A stretch of 64,000 bases of DNA from Candolleomyces eurysporus (Eukaryota > Basidiomycota > Agaricomycetes > Agaricales > Psathyrellaceae). Numbering within the stretch: position 1 is the stretch's first letter; each line of letters starts with the position of its first letter. The notes beneath the pieces are model-generated. The model saw only the letters and a list, made by a program, of their open reading frames with translations. It was not told where the DNA came from and searched no databases. The position numbers and the translations under genes were made by a program. Below are positions 22,994-35,232 of this stretch, in pieces. The stretch covers positions 1 to 64,000 of the forward strand of contig JANBPK010000882.1 of assembly GCA_027579435.1 (NCBI GenBank), given 5' to 3'.

Positions 22994-24154
22994 TAACTCA
23001 GTTGGATATATTTATGAAATCTTGCCATTGCCTGCTTTAAACATAAATCTTTTCAGAGCAGGCTATAGTCAAGTGTATTTTTGGCACATTCGATGAGTCA
23101 GTGCTTAGAAAGCTCTCGTTTGAGCTGAGTTGAATTGAACGACGAAAAGTCAAAGCGGACACCAGATCGGCATCAATTCTGATGGGCCACAGTCGGGGGC
23201 TGTGCCAAATTTTGGCCGCTTGCCCCAGGAAAGCACGCAAAAGTGGGGTAGCTAAGTCGGGGAATGGTCTGACGAGACAATGTTCGTTCCCAAGGGTGTG
23301 AAAGCGGGAAAGGGGCCAGGTTGCACCCGCAGGCCCTGTAGCGATCACAGTGTGATACCTGGAACGTCGCTATATCAAAGAACTCCAAGATCGTCCGATG
23401 AGGCGACGGGCCTTTACTGGGCCTCTCGGACAGATATCGATTCAAATGTGACTTCCGCAGTATCAAGGAGTACCTCGACGCCATGGCAGTCGTCTCTGAT
23501 CCCTGACTCAGATGTTTGCGATTTATTTGGAGTTGTAGGCGACATTTGCTCAGCTGTTGCCTCTGTTGACATTGACACGTTGGGAGCTCGTCATGATCCC
23601 CAATTTCCCCCACTTCGCAGCCCTCAATGGAGAAAATTGTTTTCATCCGCTTCAACTTGAAGCATTTGTCGATTTTTTTTTTTTTGCCTACTAACTAGTT
23701 CACGTTGCAGTTGCGATTGAAAGGGGCAGCAACTCGACCGGGAATACTCGATTCCGGCTCCGAGACTAAATTAGTAACTAACCAGGTTCTCTAAGGCAGT
23801 GCAAAGTGGCTCAGTAGGAACACACACAGATACCCAGGTTAGCTACGTGGCTGCAAAGCAATGTGATACGAAAGCAGAGCACTGAATTGATCAAGCGAGC
23901 CAAAACAGCGTCACAGAAGCACAGAGTCGTCAAGTGAAACACAAGTCTCGCCACTGCAGCAGTTGAATGTCTGATTATCACTCACATGCAGTCGAAATTT
24001 TGTCTACTTTTGAGAGCATTGCGATTGCAACGGTGTCGCTGATAACCACTTTTGGTATCGATCGCGAGATAAAAGCTCAGTGCTCAGTGAATTTGCAGAG
24101 ACACTCCCTTCCTTACTACTTTCCCTTGGGCTCACATTCTTGTAAGCTCCCGAG
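22994..24154. other. Intergenic with poly-T tract
   Basis: Open frames of 100-160 codons overlap on opposite strands (23173-23660) but lack recognisable features; one or none may be real. A run of 13 T at about 23671-23683 followed by CTAACTAG looks like an intron end (polypyrimidine tract, branch and AG). It could belong to an unrecognised spliced transcript. Confidence 0.35.
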
Positions 24155-24823
24155 ATGTTTAATGACCACGGACAAAGATATCCAAGCAATAGCGTGCAAG
24201 GGCAATGGAACAGCAAACGCCCTTCGGCTGTTGTACCAACTCCGCACGAGCCTACCCTTGTTCCGAACTTCCATTTAAGTTCGGGGTACCATGGCTCCCA
24301 CGCTACGCCCACAAACCCAGGATGTCCCGTTCATCCTTCACAGTTCACTTCCACAACGACAAACATGCAAACGATAGTGAACCAACAACACCCCACCACC
24401 CTTTATTCTTCTACGTCCTCCCATCAGCGCCAATCGGTGCACCCTAACACTCCATATAGTAGTACTGCTGTTACTACTCCGCATCAAGCATATGATGGCT
24501 ATCGAGACCTCAGGTGTCAACAACAGGCCTTCGGCGAGGGGGGTCCCTCCAGAGGTGGCCGGGGCTCTCAGAACGGTTTGATCTCGGGCAAATCTTGCAG
24601 GCCATCATCAGCTCAGAACCACAGCAGTTGGGGAAGGAGAGAAGAGGATTCGCCGAACGATGCTCCAGATGTGGAGTGGCCCAAGAGACAGGTTTCGCGA
24701 AAGAGATACCAGCCATCAAAGCCGGAACAAGACAGACGGAATAGGTTCCTAACGGATATGGAAATCAAAGCAGAGGAACGGAGTCAAATGGCAGATGAGT
24801 CTTGCGGTGAAGATTCGGACTAA
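24155..24823 (+). CDS. Orphan disordered small protein
   Basis: A single uninterrupted frame of 222 residues, rich in Ser, Thr, Gln, Pro and His in its first half (YSSTSSHQRQSVHPNTPYSS) and charged at the end (KRYQPSKPEQDRRNRFLTDM... then acidic CGEDSD). It has no transmembrane helix, signal peptide or recognised domain. The composition resembles fungal transcription-associated or RNA-binding disordered proteins, but nothing specific supports a function. Its length and composition make chance less likely, yet no splicing supports it. Confidence 0.5.
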   Translation: MFNDHGQRYPSNSVQGQWNSKRPSAVVPTPHEPTLVPNFHLSSGYHGSHATPTNPGCPVHPSQFTSTTTNMQTIVNQQHPTTLYSSTSSHQRQSVHPNTPYSSTAVTTPHQAYDGYRDLRCQQQAFGEGGPSRGGRGSQNGLISGKSCRPSSAQNHSSWGRREEDSPNDAPDVEWPKRQVSRKRYQPSKPEQDRRNRFLTDMEIKAEERSQMADESCGEDSD

Positions 24824-26106
24824 CGTTATAACATCATTATCGATTATCCCCGTCACTATACTATATACTAGAGGTCCTTGTTATACTTATCCATCTGTAC
24901 TATATATATCGGAGAGCCCTTACTAGTCGGTAATAATTGTTAACTTGAGTATCTCCTTTTCAATTCGCCCCGTGAATAGTTCTCCGATGAGCCAGTCTAT
25001 TACCCTTAATGGTCGAGTCCCAACACAGGTGAGTCTGGGAGGCCAGGTAAAGATATAGTCAATGACAAGGTCCCTTTCAGAAGGTGAATTTCCAAGTCAA
25101 CTCTAACTTGAAGGACTTGCTAGCAGCCCAAATTCGACTGTTTGACCTTGTTTGTCGAAGGCCATTTTGCTCTGAGCCGATGTGACCGTCCTGGGCTCGT
25201 TATGCATTCTTTTTTTCACCCACTTAGACCCGCTATCATGACTCCACCTACAAATATGGCAGAATTACCGAGCAAGTCATATCCAACATGACGATACAGC
25301 AAGATGTTTATCATTGGAACCCTGCAACCCCTCCCAGCCAAGTATTCAAATACGAAGTGAGATACCACCGCCCTCAACTGCCTTAGGAACTCTCCTGAAC
25401 GACTGGTAAATGCGCCACCCTTTGAACACACTCACTGATCCTGCCAGTGGCTACGTACTACTGACTGAGGTCTGACACAGTCGACCTGATGAATTCACTT
25501 CAATTGTTCCGCAAGACTCTGTGGGGAGCTTTGCTGCGTACCCGATGGTCCGTCGGCCAGCTTGATATCTATCAAAAGAACGCGCTCGGACTGGAGTAGA
25601 TATTCCTTCCATGGTGGGCTCATGTTACTGATTTAGCCAGACCATTGCCTCCGCAATCGCTATCACTAACGTATATTGCAACTTCTCTGGGGATCTGTGG
25701 GAGTGAAGGGAAAACGTAGGTGAATGTTTCTTCAGAAACTCGTGATTGTGCCTAAAACTGCGGGCTGACCGTAGTTAATTCCTCGGATAGCCTCACTATG
25801 CACACTTTTGACAGCCCTCCGGATTGATTGCCCCGTGCTGCTAATTGCAGAAAGCAGCAGGGGAGGCTGATTGCTAACACCGCATGCAGGGATGCGGTTC
25901 TTTCAGGTACGAGGTAGTACCTCGTTGGAGCCGCGGCCCCTCCCCGATCCGCGTATAAGTATGGACGGCAAGCCGCATGCTACCTTGCTTCTTCTTCCTT
26001 ACTTCTTCTGTGTCACACTGCCCCGCCTCTCTTCGTGGTTGCAAACCCTCAACAAAGGACGGATCTCACCGCGTTCTAAGGCGAATTAAACATACAGTAA
26101 TCGCAG
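24824..26106. other. Long intergenic stretch, promoter of the seven-helix gene
   Basis: 1.3 kb without a supported gene. Near its 3' end are a hairpin CCGCAT/ATGCGG (25880-25897) and an odd 17-bp palindrome with arms ACGAGGTA/TACCTCGT (25909-25925). A TATAAG box follows at 25954-25959, about 150 bp before the ATG at 26107. The palindromes may be operator-like sites; this is inference. Confidence 0.4.
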
Positions 26107-27353
26107 ATGTCTTCCAGAGAAGAATTCGCGTACGCGACGGTGCGCACGCTCTATGGAATCACAGTGGGTTCCTTCGTGGCCATTGGTAAGTACCACGCCA
26201 ACAAATCACATTCTTGACACTTGATCGAGTGTCCTTGTCAGGTGTACAGCTATTCATGTGTATTTACGGACTCTCCCTCTATTTCGATACACCGAAACAG
26301 ATCCGTGGAGGTCGATTACCCTACATCTTTCTTAGTTGGATCATTTTCATCCTGTTCTGCCTGTCCCAATCTGGGGACGCTGTTCAAACATTCTCCATTC
26401 TCTACCATGCCGAGGCCAATGACCCGATCAGCGTGCTAAAGCTTCGACAAAGAGATGACCGCGTATGGTGGAGGCTCGGTTCAGCTTCCTGCATTTTTCT
26501 TGTGAATTGGATCGCAGATGGGTTACTGGTGAGAACTAATTGAATCCCTCGTGTTGCAGTTGCTATTTGATCTAACTTATTGCCTCTAGGTGTACCGCTG
26601 CACAATCATCTGGGCTGAGAAACGGTGGGTGTGCATCCTCCCTGGACTCACATTATTGGCCTCCATGGGTGCGTGACAAGGGGCTTGAGCTAATATTCGA
26701 ACAATGTTGACAAAACCTTGTAGCAATGTCTCTTGTGACTCTCTATTCTATTGCCACATCCTCTGACACGATTAAACGGCTCAATTCGCTTACCCTCTCT
26801 GCGTGGATATATTTGAGCGTCTCCCTCAACATTCTCGTCACCACGCTTATATCCTTCCGCCTCCTCCGTCTACGTCGACAGCTGTCCAAATTCCTCCCTC
26901 CGAAGGATCTAGCAGTTTACCTCGGCATTGTCGCAATTTTGGTGGAGAGCGCGGGCCCATTGGCTTTGACGGGAATTGGGTTCGCGATATCGTCGAATCC
27001 GAAAACTGCCGTTGCGCGAATTCCGAACGGCCTGTTCCTATGTTTATGGTTTTCTTTGAACGTAAGTTCAACTCGATCCTTCTCAATCACTGTTGCCTTA
27101 TTTCACCTCTGGCTGAACAATGTCTTCTACATAGGCCATCTGCCCACAAATGATCATCTTCCGGGTGACGAATGGTCGCTCATGGCTTCGCCATCCAGAA
27201 GCTCGTAACGCAGCGGCAGTAGCCGATACAGAAGCGGTCTCAACGAATATCGTATTCTCGCACGCAGGTCACGTCCAGTCATCGTCAAATGAATCAGATG
27301 GGACGAGGATACTGACTTTCGAATCGTTGGAGAAGGACAAGGAGTCGGTTTGA
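26107..27353 (+). CDS. Seven-helix fungal integral membrane protein
   Basis: Five exons (26107-26185, 26242-26528, 26590-26668, 26724-27061, 27135-27353), total 333 residues, all with GT-AG borders. The protein is mostly hydrophobic, with about seven membrane helices: for example SFVAIGVQLFMCIYGLSLYF, YIFLSWIIFILFCLS, ASCIFLVNWIADGLLVYRC and YLGIVAILVESAGPLALTGI. A polar Ser-rich cytosolic tail ends in EKDKESV. The layout, the DxxLVYRCxxIW motif between helices and the short loops match the large basidiomycete-expanded 7TM families of unknown function. A receptor-like role is possible, but no ligand can be inferred. Confidence 0.8.
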
Positions 27354-27715
27354 GGATAATGAAGACCGATAGTTTTGAAGCGACACACCTATAACGACGC
27401 GATTGAATATGAATTGTGACTGTAATCTTGTGTATCATTACTCGTGCTCTTTTATTTAGATCCGTAGCCTACTTATAACTGCTACTTCCTCTGTTATATC
27501 TTGCTCGGCCTTGGATATTTCGAATATAGCTCAATAGATCTAAAATGACCGGTGAATTTCCATTGCCACTGAACTCCATCCAGACTCACGAAAGCATTGT
27601 TGTATGCCGTTCGGAGTCGTGTTAAATTCTCACCAATGTTGGGGTGAGCGACTAGTTCTGAGATCGTGGAAATAGATTATAAAATTATCGGAAGAAAGTC
27701 CCGATAGTTAAATGT
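27354..27715. other. Convergent intergenic
   Basis: AT-rich spacer between convergent genes. Nothing beyond probable terminators is seen. Confidence 0.4.
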
Positions 27716-28451
27716 CTAGATGGTCAAGGATGCGATATCGAACGCCCTTCTCACAAACTGCAACCAGTCTTCTTCTTCCCTCTCGGCCTTCCTCCCTTCC
27801 TCGATCCTTGCATCCAATTCAACCATCATATCTTCTCGACTCATCTCGTTGAAGTCGGCCAGCTTGAACAACTGATGGACTTGTCTATACGCTAGGATTG
27901 CCCAGTTCTGGGTCGCTTCAAGCGACCAGTTCGCGCTCATCTGCTGGCTTCTTCTGGCGTGGTCTTCCTTGTCATTTGAGGGTTCATAGATCTTGCGTGT
28001 GTGATGCAAAGCTTTTGCGAGACACACCCGAAAACTCATCTCCGAGTCCTCGTTAAAATCTGGAGCAATGCNGGGGGGATGCTCCCAGATAGAAATACGC
28101 GAGGCACACGCAAACGGCGCGGGGCTTTGTCGAGTTGGTAGACCCATCCATGCTGTTGTCGCCGGGCTCAGAGAGTATGCCGGGCGTAAGGAGGTCATCC
28201 AAGACAGCGAGTGGGGAGGTATTATTGACCAGCTCGAAGAAGTTGACGTCGATCGGGGCACCCAGTACCATCTGAGCATTGTCGTATCCATCTTGAGTCT
28301 CAGGAACAAGGGAGTAGAGCTTTGAGTTTGCCGGTTTGAGCTCGTCGAAAAGCAATACACCCCAGGTGCTCGCTCTAGAATTTGGAGCATCCCGATGGCC
28401 TATGCAGACAACGTAAAGCCGACCATTGTTTGGGCTCCGTTCGCTGGCCAT
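27716..28451 (-). CDS. Orphan family protein (paralogue A)
   Basis: Single exon, about 244 residues once the N at 28072 (beside six G) is ignored. With the N counted the frame breaks in the middle; without it the frame runs straight through. Features shared with the gene at 42537: an N-terminal RLYVVCIGHRDAPNS...STWGVLLFDELKP segment, a central VCVCLAYFYLGASP segment, and a C-terminal helix ATQNWAILAYRQVHQLFKLA. No known catalytic motif is seen. The start at the ATG before ASERSPNN is chosen because the sequence upstream in frame is low-complexity Cys/Thr-rich. Function unknown; probably a lineage-specific fungal family. Confidence 0.65.
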
Positions 28452-28923
28452 TCTTAGGCTAAACCGTTTGTAGAAATATGGGAGCAAGAGTATGGAATGC
28501 GGGGAAGGGGTGGGAGTTGTAGTACAGGTACAGAGGGACAGACATAGACACAGATGTGCTTTTATTCTACAAGTGCCCGTGGTTGATGGAAGCAGGCATT
28601 TACCTTGACAACGGAGACAAAGGGTGCTAAGCTCATTGCCACAGGGGCCGGCAACATGACTTTGAGCCACAGCCAAGGTACGCATTCCCCATTGTCCAAA
28701 AGGTTGAGAAAGAATTTTGATCGGTTCGTCGGCTTATGTCAGAATGATCTCTTGCCACAATGAGTACACGAAGAGGACTTAACGTCCGTGGATGCGGTAA
28801 ATTACCCTGGATTCGACTGATGATTGTAGCAGCTCGGACAAAGGTAGATCTCCTTCGTTTCTCGAAATAAATTTAGATACAATGAATAGGACGATCTAAG
28901 TAAATGCTCTACTCTCCGGCCGC
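28452..28923. other. Intergenic
   Basis: Spacer upstream of paralogue A and downstream of the broken paralogue B. No additional gene is supported. Confidence 0.4.
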
Positions 28924-29454
28924 CTACAGTCTTTGGTTCTGCGTCTCAAACCTTCGCCATCGAGGCGTCCATCTTTTTGGCCGTGCCATCCCAATCAAAT
29001 CCTCCTTCATCGAGGTCATCTTAAAGCATTCCTCAACTTTTTGACACGCCCGGATAGCCCAGTCTTGAGTGACTTCGCCCAACTAATCAACGTATTCTGA
29101 GCAGCCAGTGGTAGGGTACTTATCTATTAACTTCCAATAGGCCTTAGCACTGACCGACCTCGCGATACATTTGCTGATGATATCTTGGCTTACGGCTGGG
29201 GCAAGGTAAAGGTCTCTCCCAATGTAGCAGTAGGAAAGAGGAACCCAGCCCAAAGGGTAGTTCAAGTTAATGTGATTCGTGGTGCTACTCCCGCTGGAGG
29301 ATGTGAATTTACCGGAGCCAGATCTCGCTAGACTTGGTAGACTGAGCCATTTAGGATCAGCCCAGACTAGTTCCATCGCATCACGAACAGTCGAAGAACA
29401 CGATGTATTTAGCAGCAACTTAAGCCAGAACTTAGAAATCTTGACTGATGACAA
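28924..29454 (-). pseudogene. Orphan family paralogue B, broken by in-frame stop
   Basis: Related to paralogues A and C: VPLSYCYIGRDLYLAP matches the central segment (A: VCLAYFYLGASP; C: VFLSYCHIGTYSQ), and TQDWAIRACQKVEECFKMT matches the C-terminal helix. Between these two blocks a TAG at 29083-29085 interrupts the frame, which then continues in the same phase to a second stop at 28924-28926. The N-terminal domain is short or missing. It is most likely a decayed tandem duplicate of the adjacent gene A. Alternatives are an intron over the stop or a base-call error. Confidence 0.6.
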
Positions 29455-29581
29455 AAAATAAGAACAAGCGGAATCACCGATAGCAGGAGGTTAGGGAAGA
29501 ATTAAATAAAATTTCTGAAATGTAAGACGCCGGAGAAGGTTAGAGTATGCTCCGTATCACTCTTACTCCAGCATTGGGGTC

Positions 29582-31916
29582 CTATAGAAACCTGTGCTTG
29601 GTATGCCTAATCGATAGCATATCCAATTGCATCCCTCCACGCCAAATCTTCGGCTGCGTTTGAACAAAAGGGCTCGAGGTGAGTGTCGACAATAAATCTT
29701 GCAACCAAAAGTACCCACTATTTCGGTCTGCGATTGTTTGACATTGAAGCCGAGCAGATCCCAGCGGGACGTAGCACCATCGGTGCGACAATCCTTGGAA
29801 CTGAGGAAGGATAATCGGCTTCCACCTGGCGAGCAGGTTGGTCGCCCTTGACCTCAAACTATACATCCAATCACCTGGGATGACCCCTTCCTCGGTGCGC
29901 GCAATCTCGTCGAGATGGTAGAGAATACCCATCCTCTAGTAAGGAAAGCCACAGACCCAGGTCGGTTTAACTTTGAAATCAATGAAGTAGTTAGAAGGGA
30001 CTCACCGCAAGAATAAATCCTTTGCATCCCTCGAGGTCAAGTTCTTCCAGCCTGCGCATGATCCCATCCATCTCCCAATGCAGCATTAAGTTTACATGGG
30101 CACCCGTTGGATATTTCCCGCCAAACGGTTTGAATTTCTTCTGCAGGGCGGTTCGCAGCTGCGATAGCCCCTCATAATCGAGCGTATCGCTTGCTGCCCA
30201 GCTGCCAGCCGGGAATGGCCAAGCACTATCGCCGATGAGGAGGTTCATCTGTGCGTTCAAGACTTGGTATTCATCTTTTGAGGAGGACACACCGAGAAGT
30301 CGAACTTCCTGCAACCGCGGCTGCTGCTGCGCTGACGTTGAGATCCTGGACTGTACCACCTCCCAAAGGGTAGACGGCTGCACGAGAGCGGGTTTCCTTC
30401 CTCTGAGAAAAAGTATATAAGACTCAGAGTACGTGTATTCGGCAGGCCAGCGAAGGGAGAGGACCTTGAGGTTTGGAAGCAATTCCGGAAGGTTGGCGTC
30501 GCGGCGTAGAACTTGCAATTCGTGATCCTGCAACGCCCGTACGTCCAAGTGCTCGAGACTGGGACAGAGGAATAATAGCTCTTGCAGTTCGTCGGCTGAC
30601 CGCGGTCCAACCTTTTCGTCAAGCCTAAGGCGCCGAAGAGAGTCGGAGCACCCGGACTGTCGTACGAGTGTTGCGACGCCTTCGTACAGCGTCGGCCAGC
30701 TCATATCATCAACCGGGCGATGGATAAAATTTCCTTCGTGTACCTCCAACTCTTCGAGCGATGGTAAGATTAACCTGCTCAGGTGCCTAATGAAAATGTC
30801 GCCTGGATATGTGTTTCCCATCCGTAATGTCAGCTTGACCAGACTCGAGAGGGTGATTGGAGATGTTCTGTTGGGAATTGTAAGGGAGCCGTTCCGCACA
30901 TGATAGACCACCTCGCGCAGCCTATCGCGTGGCCCGCCGTCAGTCTCGTTCTCAGGTATGAGCCGATAGGAGTTTTCGTCCCTCCCGATGGTTGCGATCC
31001 TGCTCTTGAAGATTTCGATTTGTGGCCATGGGAGATGGAAATTGAAAACTGTGTTGTTGTCCTCAAGGATATGGATAGGGAAGGCTGGGACGCTGATGAC
31101 AGACGTGTTCACAGTGACGTGTCGAAGATTTGGTGCATTGCTGAAATGGTCCACCTTGACCACCCTCGATTGCTGTCGAAGCCCTTCCCGGTCTAAGGCC
31201 CATACGTTCAGCTCAAGCTGAAGCTTCTCCAGGCGAGGAAGCCTGCCATCGGCGCGTAAAGGGGCCAAAGCCTCCTCGACGACCTCGGCTGGGATGTGTA
31301 TAACGGCCTCCCTCCATCGGTGGGAAACCTCAACAAAAGTGCTGAGGATGTCGAGTAGTACGGTCCTATTCGTCTTCCACACGTCTTCCGAGGAGGAATA
31401 GAAACACTGGAAGTCGATACTGTTGGATCCAGACCTCGAGAGGAAGAGCTGGAGACGACTGCGGAGTGCGCTATGCTGGCTCGGTACGATGGGGCTGGCC
31501 GTGTTGAGAAGAGAAACCGGAGGTAGGATCGACCAAAGGATTTGGTGTGTCGAGGCTGCCCCCTCCCAGCGACGCGAGACCCTGCTCAGCATCCGCAAAG
31601 GATCGCAGTCTTTCATGGTTGGTTCGAAGACCACAAACTCGAACACCCGCTGCCAAATTTCGATGGGAATGCACCTAACGAAGGATAGTACAGAAAGTAC
31701 TGATTGATAGGTGTTGTTGGCCTGGAGTGATGGAGCTTTATATCCATTTCTCGATGGGCGCTCGAGTTGAGCTTCGAGATCTTGAAGCATCGAGAGGATT
31801 TCGATTCTCTCCTCGTCAGAAGGAGGTTCATTGTTCTCGAGAAGTCGATAAATGGCGTTTGGTGTATGGAAGGCACCGAGTTGTTTCATTGGCGTCCAGG
31901 AGCTGTGCAGGTTCAA
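29582..31916 (-). CDS. F-box protein
   Basis: Two exons (31916-30006 and 29935-29582), 754 residues. An N-terminal coiled region (EERIEILSMLQDLEAQLERP) is followed by the F-box-like helix SFVRCIPIEIWQRVFEFVVF (about residues 75-95), then RMLSRVSRRWEGAASTHQILW. The rest has leucine-rich, LRR-like spacing (for example SLRRLRLDEKVGPRSADELQELLFLCPSLEHLDVRAL), as expected of the substrate-binding part. F-box proteins bind Skp1 and recruit substrates to SCF ubiquitin ligases; agaricomycetes carry hundreds of copies of this type. The substrate is unknown. The start is the first ATG of the frame; a second in-frame ATG nine codons later is also possible. Confidence 0.85.
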
Positions 31917-32977
31917 TGAAATGGTGAGAAAGCTTATCTACCACCAAACTTGTGAGCGACAGACACACACCTCTTACCGCCGGCTGCAAAGAATGAAGGT
32001 TTATACAAGTCTCTTGACTCCTATGGCCCATTTATAGTGACGGAAACGACACGTCAGTCAGGCTTTATGCTTGCAATTGCTTGCTGCGCGTCCTATCACT
32101 AGGTGCACAGCAAGTATCAGTAGGCCACATTGACAGAAACGTCACCATCCACGTCTCAAACCTATCCAAGTTCTAAGCAAGGAATACCATTGCCAGTCCA
32201 AGAATGATAGGGCCATGAATCGCTTCCCAATTTCGGTGTGTGGAGCCCCTGTAAGCAAAAAGCCAGTATTGCACCGACCTCTCCGTGGAGCGACATCGGT
32301 CCTACTCGCTTGACGGTCAAATCATTGGCTATGAGTTTTTCAACTCAATCAGTTCCCCTAGAGACTCGGTTGCATCGCCTTGAGGNAAAAAAAACCCCAC
32401 GTCCTGGAGTTTGCTGAAGATTCAAGTTAGCCGAGTTAGCATCATGGAGTGACCGAGATGAACCTGCACTTACTTACGCGAGAGCCCCACCCTTGAATTC
32501 GGCCACCACACCCTCTGGGCCACCATGCGGGTGTGTGCGCCCATATCGGCTAGGCGACCTGCAGGAACAGCCATCCAGAGGAAGAGAAAGAGAGAACGCT
32601 CATCTAAATTGTCCGCCTGCATGGATACACCAGATATCGCCGCATAGTGAAGCCTACCCACCAAGCTTCGTAATGTCGTCAACCCACAAAGTTGCGTCAA
32701 CGTAAGGGTATAAGATCCGGTATATTCCAAACCAACACTAGCCCCAAGTACTGTACCAATCAAAGTATAAGATTACTTAACCAGTCCAGTACGATAATTT
32801 TACGATAGAATGTCACTAACCATCTATATAGCGACAAGAGAAGCGGAAGTCGTGTGTCGAAGCAAGTGGGTATGTCATGTACGTCCGTCCAACCATAGAT
32901 ATCTGAGAGTTAGGTCTAGTCAGTGGTTGAGTGATATAGGCGCCAGCGGGATTAGTGCAGTGATTAGGGGTATATGC
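31917..32977. other. Intergenic
   Basis: About 1 kb between two - strand genes. An open frame of 97 codons at 32470-32763 (-) has no recognised feature. An N beside eight A at about 32386 marks another homopolymer ambiguity. No repeat or RNA gene is seen. Confidence 0.4.
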
Positions 32978-34355
32978 TTAATCCCGTGCGGGTGGGTGGT
33001 GAGGGTGGTGGTCACCGGGTCCAGGGCGACGGTGGGAATCCTTGATGAAGATGTTGTCACCCTTGACGTTGAGGAAGGAGTACTGGAAGCATGTTAGTAC
33101 CCATATCGCGTTTAGTAGCGAGCCTGATGAACGTACCTCAGCCAAGTCAGCGGTGCCCTTCTTCTTGTTGTAGTTTTGGTACACAAGGTTGGGCTACAAA
33201 CAAAGTATGTCAGCGTCAACGGTAACACCGGCATAAATGGTGAATACTGACCTCAGTCCAGAAGGGGCGCAGGCCAGTGGACTCGAGCATCTCCCACCAG
33301 GCCAAGTATTGAGGGAAGGTCTTCTCCCAGATGTGAATTTCCAACTGGAGCTGACCGAAGGGAAGAGGAGCACCAGAGTTGACGTAGGGCTTAAGGAGGG
33401 TGGTAAGGGTAGCAAATTCATAGCCCTCAATATCGATCTTGAGGATATCAATGTGGGTATGGCCTGGATACCCGGAAGCTTAAGTTCCCATGTCAAAGCT
33501 CTCCAGAAGCACATAACGTACCATTCATCTTCATCAAAGTCTCGATGGTGTACATGGGTGGGTCGTCCTTAGGACCGTGCTTGTCCTCGCCGCCGAGCCC
33601 GAATGCTTTGAAATGGGTGCGGTGTACAAGCGAAGCAGGGATTTCAGGGCCGAACGACTTGACACTNAAGTCGTAGCCCCAGATCTCGCAGTTCTGGGTG
33701 TTCTTCAAGATCTCGGCCTCGAAAGACGATTCGTAGTTGATACCTAAGTAGAAACGANGAAAAGGGAATGCAATAAGCACGCGAAGCGAAANGTGGCAAT
33801 GAGGTAGAACGNACCGAACGAGTAGACGATACAGTCGGGCTTGTCCTGTACGCGTGACAGGCCGCAGACCCACTTGCCACCATCACCAAGAGCGCCGAGA
33901 CGNTCAATTTCATGCGGGCAGTTGAAGGCAGCAGGGAAAAAGTCCCCTAAACGAACCACGTGGATTAGCCAGCGCATCTATAGGAAATGGATCCCGAGCG
34001 ACATACAGACGGTGTAGGGGGGCCAGGGGGCCTTGTCGGGCGGGAAGCTGTCATAAACATCTCAGTAAGCCTGATCGACATGGAAGATATGATACATGTC
34101 TACTTACAGGGCAATATCACTGGGGTTTGGTCCAAACTTCTTGATCAGACCCTTCCTAGCGTCCAGAAGTCTATCGTAGATTTCATGGGACTGCTTCATG
34201 CGACCTTCAAGGTCAGCACCGCTCGTCACAATCCGCTTGTAATTCGCTGGAATTTCAGCAGGCTGGTANGGCACCAGCAGGTAGACCGTGGTCAAGATCG
34301 CGACCAGGACTAGGACGGAATAACGTGGGTGTCTCTGCCAAACGCTGGCGGCCAT
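32978..34355 (-). CDS. Type II membrane protein with methyltransferase-22-type domain
   Basis: Spliced gene of about eight exons. A short cytosolic N-terminus and one membrane helix (YSVLVLVAILTTVYLLV) precede a lumenal domain with the blocks typical of the Methyltransf_22 family: GDGGKWVCGLSRV, CIVYSFGINYESSFEAEIL, IWGYDFSVKSFGPEI, DPPMYTIETLMKMN and GHTHIDILKIDIEGYEF. The last carries the acidic DILKIDIEG motif of FkbM-like SAM-dependent methyltransferases. The C-terminal exon ends in a His/Pro/Arg tail. The family is common in fungi as a Golgi/ER membrane protein; the substrate is unknown. Ns at 33667-33903 affect a few residues. The stop is at 32978-32980. Confidence 0.85.
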
Positions 34356-35232
34356 CGTCGTGGTATTACGTTGTGGAGAACGTGGCTAGGGTGGTCAGGA
34401 TGGGTGGTCGCGCCTGAAGCTCCCCAACAGTTGAATGTGGTGGTGGAAACAAGGAAGAGGTGTACAGGAACTGGGAAGGCCCGCGTCTTATGTTTGTTGG
34501 CGCTTGGCNTGATCTCCCATCATTCCCCATTCAGCGTGTTTTCTACCCAAGAGTTTCTCGGCCTGATCCCGGCTTCTCTCTTCGATTTCTCAANGATGTC
34601 CAGNNGTGTNGTCTCNCAGCNAAGGCCGAGCTATAAATATCAGCTCCAGAGCAGACACGAATGCCAATGAGAGTTTCTGCCAGCGCCAGAATTTCTTCCA
34701 CTGCGACAGTTCTTACGCCTCATGTCGCTGTCTATAGACGCNTCCAACCCGCAGCATTGGCCATGTGCTGATCTATCGCTCGGAACTACTGCGAAACAAT
34801 CACCCTCGTTGGTGATCCCGGAAAGCGTTGACAAGTGTGCAGACATACTCTGCATGTTTAACAGTTTGGGCGCCAAGAAAGCAGCAGGCTCTCAGCCTTC
34901 TCAAGAGGTCTTGAAAAGAGTCTCAAGAAACCTCTCGTCCCCCGCCGCCGCGCAAGACAATCAATGCATCAAATTGCCCATCATTTCGACGACGATAAGC
35001 CGGCGTTACAAAGAACGAATCACGAATCACTCATCTGCCATCTTTTCCCCTGATAAACTTGGGCGCAAAGGGCTTCTCCACTAGTACTTCTTTTCCGAGT
35101 ATAAAGGCCTTGCATCATGGATGAACGTGCGGGTGTAACGCGCCTGTTATAGAAGAGCTTCGAGTCGTACCATCACCATCCTTTGTTTTCTTCTCAAGAT
35201 ATTCCAGCCCTGAGCATCGTCCTACTGCCAGA
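34356..35232. other. Intergenic between divergent methyltransferase and P450 genes
   Basis: About 0.9 kb holding both promoters. Several Ns lie at 34509-34621. No further gene is supported. A gtataaaggc box at about 35099-35105 is a candidate TATA for the P450, about 130 bp before its ATG. Confidence 0.4.

Noticed and set aside
23173..23660. Overlapping frames on both strands (126 and 160 codons)
   Set aside because: They exclude each other and neither shows family features; no basis to choose one.
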